A DNA stretch of 10,032 nt from Burkholderiaceae bacterium. Lineage in GTDB: Bacteria; Pseudomonadota; Gammaproteobacteria; Burkholderiales; Burkholderiaceae_E. This document shows, one piece after another, positions 1 through 6,709 of the stretch; position 1 is the first letter of the stretch; the number at the start of each line of letters is the position of its first letter. Position numbers and translations under genes: made by a program. The stretch covers positions 1 through 10,032 of the forward strand of contig JAHYJF010000118.1 of the NCBI GenBank assembly GCA_019428955.1, written 5' to 3'. A model generated the notes under the pieces. That model was not told where the DNA came from and did no database searches. It saw only the letters and a list, made by a program, of their open reading frames with translations.

Positions 1-242
1 GCTCTGCGCGCATCAAAACGCTTCGGCCGGACGATCTGGCGACGATGGAGTGGTTACCACCGCCGGAGCCGCGTCGAGACAAAGATGCACTGTGTGAACC
101 GAAGGTCCGCGCAGCGAAACTGCTGGGCCAGCGCCTCATGGCGCGGGACTTCGACCGTCAGGTTGCCGAGTTCCAGGTCAGGGTGGTCGTCCTGAACGGC
201 TTCACCGCGCTCGGAATTCCCGACACGGAAGCCGTAGGATGA
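1..242 (+). pseudogene. IS5-family transposase, C-terminal end, frameshifted
   Basis: This is the C-terminal end of a DDE transposase, split over two frames. In the frame starting at base 1 it reads IWRRWSGYHRRSRVETKMHC (37-93), the conserved block of IS5/IS903-type transposases that carries the catalytic glutamate (GAG at 76-78). The rest of the family's C-terminus, KLLGQRLMARDFDRQVAEFQ and on to the TGA at 240-242, lies in the frame starting at base 3. In relatives as I remember them, the lysine of KLLGQR follows the MHCV-type segment directly. Here 20 bases (97-116) separate them, which breaks the frame. The protein is therefore probably inactive. No start codon is expected here because the gene begins left of the window. 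The family call rests on remembered conservation, not on a search. Confidence 0.65.
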
Positions 243-278
243 GTCCGTCTGGGGAAAGGGGAACCTCCGCCATCAACT

Positions 279-296
279 GATTTGTGCAACAGAGCC
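279..296. repeat. Terminal inverted repeat of the IS5-family element
   Basis: The plus strand reads GATTTGTGCAACAGAGCC, whose complement begins GGCTCTGTTGCA, as expected for an IS5/IS903-group end. It lies 36 bases after the transposase stop codon, a usual distance. The open IS91-type frame to its right uses a GTG inside this repeat (284-286) as its first possible start. A stop in the same frame (278-280) closes it upstream, and no ribosome binding site precedes it. Confidence 0.65.
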
Positions 297-1258
297 AGGG
301 TGCGGCCGCGCGCGACTGGCTCGAGGCGCGGGCGGGCGACCTTCTGCCGGTGCCTTATTTCCACGTGGTCTTCACGTTGCCCGCCGAGATTGCATCCATA
401 GCCTTCCAGAACAAGAAGGTCGTCTACGCCATCCTGTTTCGGACAGCCGCCGAGACGCTGCGCCTCATTGCCGCCGACCCCAAACATCTCGGTGCCGCGA
501 TCGGTCTCATCGCGGTGCTGCACAGCTGGGGTCAGACCCTGAGTTATCATCCCCATCTCCATTGCATCGTTCCGGGCGGCGGCCCGTCATCCGATGGCAC
601 TCGCTGGATCGCCTGCCGTCCCAACTTCTTTCTCCCGGTCCGGGTGCTGTCGCGCCTGTTCCGTCGGCTGTTTCTGCAGGCGCTGCGCACTGCCTTCGAG
701 GCCGGACAGCTGCAGTTCTTTGGTGATATCGCTGAACGCGCCGACCCGCAGGCCTTCGCCCGGCTTCTGACGTCAGCCGGTCGTCAAGACTGGGTGGTCT
801 ATGCCAAACCACCCTTTGGCGGGCCGGAACAGGTGCTGGCCTATCTGAGCCGGTATACCCATCGTGTCGCCATCGCCAATTCACGTCTGGTCAGCATGGC
901 AGATGGCAAGGTGACGTTCCGCTGGCGCGACTATCGCCATGGCCGTCGGCCCAGGGCAATGACGCTCGAAGCCGGAGAGTTCATCCGACGCTTTCTTCTT
1001 CATACCGTGCCGGATGGCTTTCACCGCATCCGCCATTACGGCTTCCTCGCCAACGGCCAGCGCGCCGCCCGTCTCGCGGCCTGCAGGGTAATGCTGGCTG
1101 CTCAGGTGCCGGAAGCAGAGGGTCGCGCCGAACCCATGGCGAAGGTCGCGCCCACTCCGCGTCCATGCCCCTGCTGCGGTCGCCCGATGGTCACGATCGC
1201 CGTCTGGTATCACGGCCAGGCGCCACCCGGCGGCCCATTCTGGAACGACAGCACATGA
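284..1258 (+). pseudogene. IS91-family (HUH/Y2) transposase, N-terminus removed by insertion
   Basis: IS91-type transposases are rolling-circle enzymes that nick single-stranded DNA through a pair of tyrosines. Numbering the 324-residue frame from the GTG at 284, the metal-binding HUH motif is visible as YHPHLHC (histidines 91 and 93), followed by the two-tyrosine motif YLSRY (Tyr187 and Tyr191). A C-terminal CPCCG cluster (295-299) is also present. The protein ends naturally at 1258 in PPGGPFWNDST. Residues 1-4 are encoded by the IS5 repeat; genuine IS91 sequence resumes at about residue 5 (QGAAARDWLEAR). In full-length members an N-terminal zinc-binding domain of roughly 90-100 residues ends in a CQG-type motif at this point, and it is missing here. 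The catalytic core is complete but the gene is disrupted, so the product is probably not made or not functional. The missing 5' part may lie to the left of the IS5 element. Confidence 0.85.
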
Positions 1259-1590
1259 ACGTCTACGGCAGATTACTGGTACATGATCGCAAACCGGCTC
1301 CCACGAGGACCGGCCAAGTGCTCTGCGGGTTGGCGCCGCGATCATGGTGGCTCCGACCGTTCCACGAGGTAATCAAACGCCAGACCGGATCGCTGCACCG
1401 ATCCCCAGAGGCCGAGACCGACCCCGGCGGCCGCCCAGCTGGCCCCATCAACCTGCATATCCGCCCTCGCGCCCTCCACCCCGGGCCCGCACCAGAACCA
1501 CAATCCCCATAGCGCCATTCACCTCGCAGGTTCGTTCAATCCGGCTTCAATGAGGTCCGCCGGCACCCGTGCGGCAGCATCGGCGTTGCG
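297..1590 (+). mobile_element. Remnant of an IS91-family element
   Basis: This covers the truncated HUH transposase and its 3' flank. The flank (1259 to about 1590) is GC-rich and has no convincing gene; the open frame across 1165-1512 overlaps the transposase in another frame and resembles no known protein. The stretch around 1520-1580 (ttcgttcaatccggcttc, then ggcacccgtgcggcagc) resembles sequence I associate with the tail of IS91-like elements, so the 3' terminus is probably near 1580-1600. IS91-type elements make no target duplication, so the exact end cannot be set from this window. Confidence 0.5.
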
Positions 1591-1672
1591 CCCGCGAACC
1601 TCACAGAAACCTCCAGATTCCCAAGGTACCTGATTTGTGATTCCCTTTTCTGACCAGATGTAGGGGGTCGGA
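1259..1672. other. Non-coding stretch between IS91 and IS630 transposase genes
   Basis: No gene is convincing here: the frames are short, proline/arginine-rich and overlap known genes. The left two thirds is probably IS91 tail. The last 60-80 bases before 1673 are more AT-rich and form the leader of the IS630 transposase. A heptamer, gattccc, occurs twice here (1616-1622 and 1638-1644). No clean IS630 left terminal repeat could be fixed. A weak candidate is cgttcaatcc at 1533-1542, which is an exact inverse of ggattgaacg at 2621-2630. Confidence 0.4.
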
Positions 1673-2627
1673 ATGGGTAAATCACATCCTATGGAACTTC
1701 GCAGCCGGGTCATTGCCTTTGTCGAGGAAGGGCATGGCCATCGCGAGGCTGCACGGCACTTTCGGGTGTCGCCGCGGTTCGTGAATGACATGGTGATCCT
1801 GAAGCGCGCGAGCGGTGGACTCTTGCCCAAGCGCCAAGGCAATCATGCCGAGGGCAAGCTGGCCCGCTACAGCGCCTGGCTGCGGGACCGGCTGGCGGTC
1901 AAGGGCGACCTGACGCTGGACGAGATCGTCGTGGAAATGGCGTCGGTTCATGACGTGACGGTGCATCGCGGTTCGGTCGGCAAATGGCTGCACCGGCTGG
2001 GCCTCAGCCATAAAAAAAACTCTGCTCGCCAGCGAACAGTTGCGGCCCGACGTGGCCGAGGCGCGCAGGGTCTGGATTGAATGTCGCCAGCCGGATATGG
2101 CCAACATACTGGAAAAGCTGGTCTTTATTGACGAAACCTCGTTGAAGACCAATCTCGTCAAAGCCACTGGCTGGGCCCCGGTCGGCGCGCGGCTGATCGA
2201 TCACGCGCCCTTTGGCCACTGGAACACCCAGACCTTCATCGCGGGCCTTGGCTCAGACAGCCTGATCGCCCCCTGGGTGCTGGACGGGGCGATGAACCGC
2301 GCCAGCTTCGAGGCTTACGTCGAGCACGAACTGGCACCCGCCCTCAAACCCGGCCAGATCGTCATCGCCGACAACCTGTCCTCCCACAAGTCGCCCCGCG
2401 CCATTGCCCTGCTGCGCGCCCAAGGAAACGACCTCATCTTCCTGCCGCCATACTCGCCCGACCTGAACCCCATCGAGATGGCATTCTCAAAGCTGAAAAC
2501 CCTGATCCGAAAAGCTGCTGCCCGAACCTATCAAGCATTGTGGAACAGTGTCGGAGCCGTCTGCGACCTCTTCCCCGGGAAAGAGTGCAGAAACTACTTC
2601 CGGGCCGCGGGATATGGATTGGATTGA
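1673..2627 (+). CDS. IS630-family transposase, two frames joined at an A8 run
   Basis: The product is a DDE transposase of the IS630/Tc1 superfamily. The first frame (1673-2080, 135 residues) holds the DNA-binding helix-turn-helix half (ELRSRVIAFVEEGHGHREAA... and a second winged-helix part ending in HRLGLSHKK). The second frame (to 2627) holds the catalytic half, with aspartate in VFIDETS, aspartate in VIADNLSSHK and glutamate in SPDLNPIEMAFSKLK. The last two are 34 residues apart, the DD34E spacing of IS630. The frames change at eight A residues (2012-2019). Removing one A gives SHKKTLLASEQLRPDV, the continuous family sequence. So this is either a single-base insertion or, as proposed for some IS630 elements, expression through slippage. 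The first frame alone would make a DNA-binding fragment. The ATG at 1673 gives a normal family N-terminus, MGKSHPMELR. Confidence 0.8.
2012..2019 (+). promoter_or_regulatory. A8 slippery run in the IS630 transposase
   Basis: Eight consecutive A follow CAT in the plus strand. Read in the first frame the codons are AAA AAA AAC TCT; the catalytic half needs AAA AAA ACT CTG. That is a +1 shift, equal to losing one A from the mRNA. The ordinary -1 ribosomal shift would not join the frames. RNA-polymerase slippage on the homopolymer, or DNA-level length change, would. Confidence 0.5.
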
Positions 2628-2652
2628 ACGCGACACGCTCTAGACACAGTAG

Positions 2653-3633
2653 CTAGTAAAGGTGGCAAGCCACCCGATGCCCGGTCGGAACTTCTTTGGT
2701 TTCCGGGGCCTGTAGCTTGCACACGTCCATGGCAACCGGGCACCGCGTATGAAACACACACCCTGACGGCGGGTCCAATGGCGATGGCAGCTCCCCTTTC
2801 AGCACAATCCGCTCGCGTTTTGCCTCGACACTCGGAAGCGGTACGGAAGACAGCAACGCTTGGGTATAGGGGTGTTTGGGGTCGGTGAAGATATCATCAG
2901 TCGCGGCCTGTTCGACCATCTGCCCCAGATACATGACGCCAACTCTGTCCGAGATATAGCGCACCACGCTGATGTCATGGGCGATGAACAGGAACGTCAG
3001 CCCAAGGTCGTTTTGCAACGCCTTGAGCTGGTTGATGATCTGTGACTGAATCGAAACGTCCAGCGCCGACACCGGCTCATCACATATGATCAGCTTGGGA
3101 TCGACCATCAATGCACGGGCGATGCCAATGCGTTGTCTCTGCCCGCCAGAAAATTCGTGCGGATACCGATAGTAATGCTCGGCCTGAAGCCCCACGCGGG
3201 TCAACGTTTCCAACACTTTTTCCGTGCGCTCCTGCGGCGTGCCGATGTTGTGAATGCTCAGGGGCTCTTCAAGAATGGCGCCTATACGCTTTCTGGGGTT
3301 GAGCGACGAATACGGGTCTTGAAAAACCATCTGCATGTCCCGCCGCATTTTCTGCAACTCGGTGGGACTCATAGCGAAAATGTCGGCACCTTCGTACAAA
3401 GCCTCGCCGTCTGTCGGCTCCGTCAGGCGCAGGATCGTGCGGCCCAGCGTGCTTTTCCCGCAACCGGATTCACCGACGAGACCGAAGGTTTCGCCCCGGT
3501 TCAACGAGAAGGAGACGTCATTGACCGCCTTCACCTCCTGAACAGTATTTCCGAAGGCACCCCGGACAGGAAAATATTTCTTCAGCCCTTTGACATCCAG
3601 CAAGGGGCGCTTGTCTTCTGCGCGATCAGGCAT
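2653..3633 (-). CDS. dppF: Peptide ABC transporter ATP-binding protein, DppF/OppF type
   Basis: This is one of the two cytoplasmic ATPases that power a Dpp/Opp-type importer. All ATPase motifs are present in the 326-residue protein: Walker A GESGCGKS (54-61), Q-loop VFQDP (Gln105), signature FSGGQRQR (161-168), Walker B LIICDEP (181-187) and the switch histidine in AHD (His219). The C-terminal OppF-type extension has cysteines 292, 298, 305 and 323 (GCVFHTRCPVAMDVC and VACHLY); in this family such cysteines can bind an iron-sulfur cluster. Its ATG overlaps the end of the preceding ATPase gene by 8 bases, with AAGG six bases upstream, so the two are translationally coupled. It is the last gene of the operon, and an IS630 element begins about 11 bases beyond its stop. 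The gene symbol is by family type; orthology to E. coli dppF is not tested. Confidence 0.93.
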   Translation of the reverse strand: MPDRAEDKRPLLDVKGLKKYFPVRGAFGNTVQEVKAVNDVSFSLNRGETFGLVGESGCGKSTLGRTILRLTEPTDGEALYEGADIFAMSPTELQKMRRDMQMVFQDPYSSLNPRKRIGAILEEPLSIHNIGTPQERTEKVLETLTRVGLQAEHYYRYPHEFSGGQRQRIGIARALMVDPKLIICDEPVSALDVSIQSQIINQLKALQNDLGLTFLFIAHDISVVRYISDRVGVMYLGQMVEQAATDDIFTDPKHPYTQALLSSVPLPSVEAKRERIVLKGELPSPLDPPSGCVFHTRCPVAMDVCKLQAPETKEVPTGHRVACHLY

Positions 3634-4645
3634 GTGTCACCTTAGCATCCTGAGTGATTTTTTCGGCGTGCCAACATCTGACTTTCTGGCCATTTCCATG
3701 CACCTCCAGCGCCGGCATTTTTGCGTGGCACAAGTCGTCCGCATAGGGGCAGCGCGGCGCGAACCGGCAGCCTTGGGGGATTTTGTGCAAAGAAGGTACC
3801 ATGCCCTCGATCACATGCAGCGGCTCGGATCGGTCGCAGTCAAGCTGAGGGATCGATTTCATCAGACCGCGTGTGTAGGGGTGTCGCGGATGGGTGAAAA
3901 GGCTGTGTACATCGGCCTCCTCGACAATCTGGCCCAGATACATCACCAGCACGCGGGTGCAGACTTCGGCCACAACGCCCAAATCATGAGTGATCAGGAT
4001 AATGCCCATATCGAACTTCTTGTTCAATTCTTTGATCAGGTTCATGATCTGCGCCTGGATGGTCACGTCGAGCGCCGTTGTGGGCTCGTCGGCGATCAGC
4101 ACCTTGGGCTCGCAGGCCAGCGCCATGGCAATCATCACCCGTTGCCGCATGCCGCCGGACAATTCGTGAGGATATTCTTTCACCCGCTGTGTCGGCGCGG
4201 GAATGCCGACCATGCGCAGCAATTCGATTACACGTGCATTTGCCTCACGCCGAGTGACGTTTTTGTGGATCAGAATAGCTTCGGCGATCTGGTTACCAAT
4301 GGTGTATACGGGGTTCAGGGAACTCAGCGGATCCTGAAAGATCATCGAGATATGGTTGCCCCTGACACTATGCATGTCAGTCGGGTGCAGGCTCAGCAGG
4401 TCCCGCCCTTCGTACCAGACCTCGCCAGCGTAGCTGGTGTAATGTTCGTCGTAGAGGCGCAAGATTGATTGGGCCGTCGCGCTCTTCCCGCAGCCGGATT
4501 CTCCGACGACGCCCAGAATTTCGCCGCGCTTCAAGGCAAAGGAAATCCCGTCGACCGCGGTAATCTTGCCCCGCTCCGTGCTGAAAGTGGTCTTGAGATT
4601 TTTGACATCCAGCACCGGCTGCTGATCCATAGTCGCCTCATTCAT
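3626..4645 (-). CDS. dppD: Peptide ABC transporter ATP-binding protein, DppD/OppD type
   Basis: This is the second cytoplasmic ATPase of the importer, pairing with the DppF-type subunit. In 339 residues it shows Walker A GESGCGKS (48-55), Q-loop IFQDP (Gln104), signature LSGGMRQR (162-169), Walker B VLIADEP (182-188) and His220 in THD. The C-terminal oligopeptide-transporter domain carries cysteines 293, 299, 306 and 324. The listed ATG overlaps the permease stop in an ATGA arrangement (4 bases) but has no good ribosome binding site. A second ATG five codons in (4630-4628, MDQQPVLDVKNL) is preceded by TGAGG at a suitable distance and fits the usual N-terminus, so translation may start there, giving 334 residues. 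Position 3 in the dppB-C-D-F block is typical of peptide and opine importers. Confidence 0.93.
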   Translation of the reverse strand: MNEATMDQQPVLDVKNLKTTFSTERGKITAVDGISFALKRGEILGVVGESGCGKSATAQSILRLYDEHYTSYAGEVWYEGRDLLSLHPTDMHSVRGNHISMIFQDPLSSLNPVYTIGNQIAEAILIHKNVTRREANARVIELLRMVGIPAPTQRVKEYPHELSGGMRQRVMIAMALACEPKVLIADEPTTALDVTIQAQIMNLIKELNKKFDMGIILITHDLGVVAEVCTRVLVMYLGQIVEEADVHSLFTHPRHPYTRGLMKSIPQLDCDRSEPLHVIEGMVPSLHKIPQGCRFAPRCPYADDLCHAKMPALEVHGNGQKVRCWHAEKITQDAKVTHA

Positions 4646-5544
4646 GATTTACGGCCCTGATTGGAGTGCGGGTCGAGCAGGTCGCGCAGACCATCGCCAA
4701 AGAGGTTTAGACCGATGATGGCCAAAATGATGGTGATGCCGGGGAAGAAGATCATCCACCACGCCTGGAAGATGTAATTTTTGCCGTCCGACAGGATGTT
4801 GCCCCAGCTCGGACCCGGTGGCGGCACCCCTGCCCCAAGGAAACTCAGCGCCGCTTCAATAATGATGGCTTCGGCGAAAATGAAGGTCGCCAGCACGATC
4901 AGAGTCGAGAGCGTGTTGGGTGCGATATGCCTCCAGATGATGCGCGTGTTCGACCCGCCGAGTGCGCGGGTCGCCTCGACGAATGTCTGCTCTTTCAAGG
5001 CGAGCGCCTCGGAGCGCACGACGCGCGCTACATAGGGCGTGGCCACGATACTGACCGCGATTACCACATTGGACGCCTGCGCGCCCAGAGCAGCCATGAG
5101 CGCAAGCGCCAGCAGCAGCCCGGGAAAGGCCATGATGCCGTCCGCGATGCGCATAAGCAGGTGGTCGAGCCATTTATAGTAGCTGGCATACACCCCGACA
5201 ACGAGGCCTAAGAAGCTGGCGATCAGCGCAACGGAAAAGCCGACGCTCATCGAGATCTGCGCGCCATAGACAATGCGGCTGAGCACGTCCCGCCCCAGAT
5301 TGTCGGTCCCAAACCAATGTTCGGCAGACGGGCCTTTCAGGCGGTTGGGCACATCCATTGCATTGGGCTCATAGGTCGCGAGGAAAGGACCGAACACCGC
5401 CACCAGCGCCAGAAACAGCACGATCACAAACCCGATGACCAGCGAGCGGTTGCCCAGAACCTGACGCATCATGATTGCTCGTTGTTCTTGTATGAGAGCT
5501 GTTTTGATCTCTCGCAGGTCGATGTTTCTGATATCAGTCGCCAT
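4642..5544 (-). CDS. dppC: Peptide ABC transporter permease, DppC/OppC type
   Basis: This is an inner-membrane channel subunit. The 300-residue protein has a cytoplasmic N-terminal arm, a first hydrophobic helix at about 35-55, and the signature FGTDNLGRDVLSR (78-90), which marks the C-type permeases. The binding-protein-dependent transport core has hydrophobic segments at about 100-120, 138-155, 158-175, 213-235 and 262-282. The EAA loop that docks the ATPases is visible as EATRALGG...IIWRHIAPN (190-210). The ATG is preceded by AAGGAA, which overlaps the TAA stop of the dppB-type gene, so the gap is only 12 bases and translation is probably coupled. The C-terminus ends in hydrophilic DPHSNQGRKS, a normal ending. 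Confidence 0.94.
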   Translation of the reverse strand: MATDIRNIDLREIKTALIQEQRAIMMRQVLGNRSLVIGFVIVLFLALVAVFGPFLATYEPNAMDVPNRLKGPSAEHWFGTDNLGRDVLSRIVYGAQISMSVGFSVALIASFLGLVVGVYASYYKWLDHLLMRIADGIMAFPGLLLALALMAALGAQASNVVIAVSIVATPYVARVVRSEALALKEQTFVEATRALGGSNTRIIWRHIAPNTLSTLIVLATFIFAEAIIIEAALSFLGAGVPPPGPSWGNILSDGKNYIFQAWWMIFFPGITIILAIIGLNLFGDGLRDLLDPHSNQGRKS

Positions 5545-5556
5545 CTGCGCGTTCCT

Positions 5557-6510
5557 TTACTTTTTCTGATCCAGTCGGACCTGCGGATTGACGACGCCAT
5601 AGAGCATGTCGACTGCAAGGTTGACGAAGACGAAGGCGAAGGTGACATACAGCACAGTGCCCTGCACGATCGCATAATCCCGCCGCATCACACCGTTCAC
5701 AATTAACTGACCGATACCCGGAATGGCGAAAATGGTCTCTACAATGGCCGTTCCGCCCATCAACGACAAAAAGCTCTGTCCCGCCACCGTCAGGATCGGC
5801 AGGAAGGCGTTTCTCAGCGCGTGTTTGTAAATGACCCAGTGCTCTTTGACGCCCTTGGCGCGCGCGGTTTTAATATAGCCTGCGTTGAGCACTTCCAGCA
5901 TTGAGGACCGTGTCATTCGCGCAATCAAAGCGGCCTGGGCCGTGCCCAAGGCGATGGCAGGCAGGATCAGGAACTTCAGATGCTCCCACAGCCCCGCGCT
6001 CAGCGGCTGATACCCCGCGACGGGCAGCCAGCGCAGCATGACCGAGAAGATCAGGATCAGAAACAGGCTCAGCAGAAAGTTGGGAACAGACATACCCAGC
6101 AGGGAAAAGGCCATCACCGATTGATCCATCGCGGTACCTTTGCGTCTGGCTGCGATGATGCCCAAAGGAATAGCGAGTGTGATGGCGACCAGCATCGACA
6201 ACAGTCCGAGGGAAATAGTCGGCCCCAGATGCGAGGCAATCGCCTCGACCACGGTTTCATTCATATAGTAGGATTCACCCAGATCGCCTTTGAGCGCGTT
6301 GAAAATCCAGCTGGCATATTGCTCGTAGACAGGGCGGTTAAGGCCAAGTTGATCGCGCAGATTGTCCACCTCTTCCTGTGTGGCTTCATTGCCAAGGAGT
6401 ACAATGGCCGGATCGCCCGGCGTGAAATACAGGATAAGAAAGACGATCGTGGACACGATGAAGAGCACCGGAACCACGGAGAGCAAACGCTTGAGCAGGT
6501 AGGTTTTCAT
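5557..6510 (-). CDS. dppB: Peptide ABC transporter permease, DppB/OppB type
   Basis: This is the first inner-membrane permease of the importer. The 317-residue protein starts with the classic B-subunit N-terminus (MKTYLLKRLLSVVPVLFIVS), a membrane helix at about 9-29, then TPGDPA (30-35) and the conserved LGLNRPVYEQYASW (55-68) periplasmic segment. Further hydrophobic segments lie at about 100-120, 133-158, 180-198, 236-256 and 283-304. The EAA loop is TARAKGVKEHWVIYKHALRN (215-234), followed by AFLP. It is separated from the upstream binding-protein gene by 199 bases containing a stem-loop, and followed by the C-type permease after 12 bases. The ribosome binding site is modest (AAAGAGAA). 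Length and motifs are normal and I see no damage. Confidence 0.94.
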   Translation of the reverse strand: MKTYLLKRLLSVVPVLFIVSTIVFLILYFTPGDPAIVLLGNEATQEEVDNLRDQLGLNRPVYEQYASWIFNALKGDLGESYYMNETVVEAIASHLGPTISLGLLSMLVAITLAIPLGIIAARRKGTAMDQSVMAFSLLGMSVPNFLLSLFLILIFSVMLRWLPVAGYQPLSAGLWEHLKFLILPAIALGTAQAALIARMTRSSMLEVLNAGYIKTARAKGVKEHWVIYKHALRNAFLPILTVAGQSFLSLMGGTAIVETIFAIPGIGQLIVNGVMRRDYAIVQGTVLYVTFAFVFVNLAVDMLYGVVNPQVRLDQKK

Positions 6511-6660
6511 GTCCAGTTCTCTTTCGGCGGTGTCCCGATCCGCTGCACGTCACGGAAAATCGAGGGAGATGTTTCGAAGGGTGCTCAAGAGCGCTACGCG
6601 CATTGATTTGCTCGCCGAATACTCTGCTTGGAGATAGAGCGATCTCAAGATCGAGGGGAC

Positions 6661-6693
6661 GGCGCGCAGAAGCCAGGTTGACCGCTGCGCGCC
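6661..6693 (-). promoter_or_regulatory. Stem-loop between binding-protein and permease genes
   Basis: Perfect 9-base GC-rich arms, GGCGCGCAG (6661-6669) and CTGCGCGCC (6685-6693), enclose a 15-base loop. The structure sits 17 bases after the solute-binding-protein stop codon. On the transcribed strand no T-run follows it, so it is not a typical intrinsic terminator. Such hairpins after binding-protein genes often protect the upstream mRNA and lower expression of the permeases relative to the binding protein. A smaller hairpin, cgatc-tcaa-gatcg, lies next to it at 6640-6653. Confidence 0.6.
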
Positions 6694-6709
6694 ACCAAGT
6701 TCAGTGCGG

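Larger units (their letters stand above)
1..296 (+). mobile_element. Right end of an IS5-family element (IS903-like group)
   Basis: This is the terminal portion of an insertion sequence whose left part lies outside the window. It contains the C-terminal coding end of a DDE transposase and stops at an 18-base terminal inverted repeat at 279-296. Read outward on the minus strand, that repeat is GGCTCTGTTGCACAAATC, which closely resembles the IS903-group end GGCTTTGTTGAATAAATC (15 of 18 from memory). Immediately after base 296 an IS91-type transposase reading frame starts in mid-protein, so the element appears to be inserted in that gene. The target duplication should begin at 297 but its partner copy is not in the window. 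Confidence 0.7.
1600..2642 (+). mobile_element. IS630-family insertion sequence
   Basis: The element carries an IS630-type transposase and probably ends at the TA dinucleotide at 2641-2642; IS630/Tc1-type elements insert at TA and duplicate it. Its right end (ttgaacgcgacacgctc followed by ta) matches what I remember of terminal sequence in this group. The left boundary is uncertain, somewhere between about 1510 and 1660. It lies tail to tail with the transporter operon, and only 10 bases separate its apparent end from the stop codon of the last ATPase gene. Confidence 0.6.

Noticed and set aside
1165..1512. Plus-strand frame of 115 residues across the IS91 stop codon
   Set aside because: It overlaps the transposase in another frame, is rich in P, R and H as GC-rich shadows are, and resembles no known protein.
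3590..4468. Long plus-strand frame of 292 residues opposite the dppD-type gene
   Set aside because: It is a histidine- and glutamine-rich shadow of an unmistakable ATPase gene with all motifs on the other strand.
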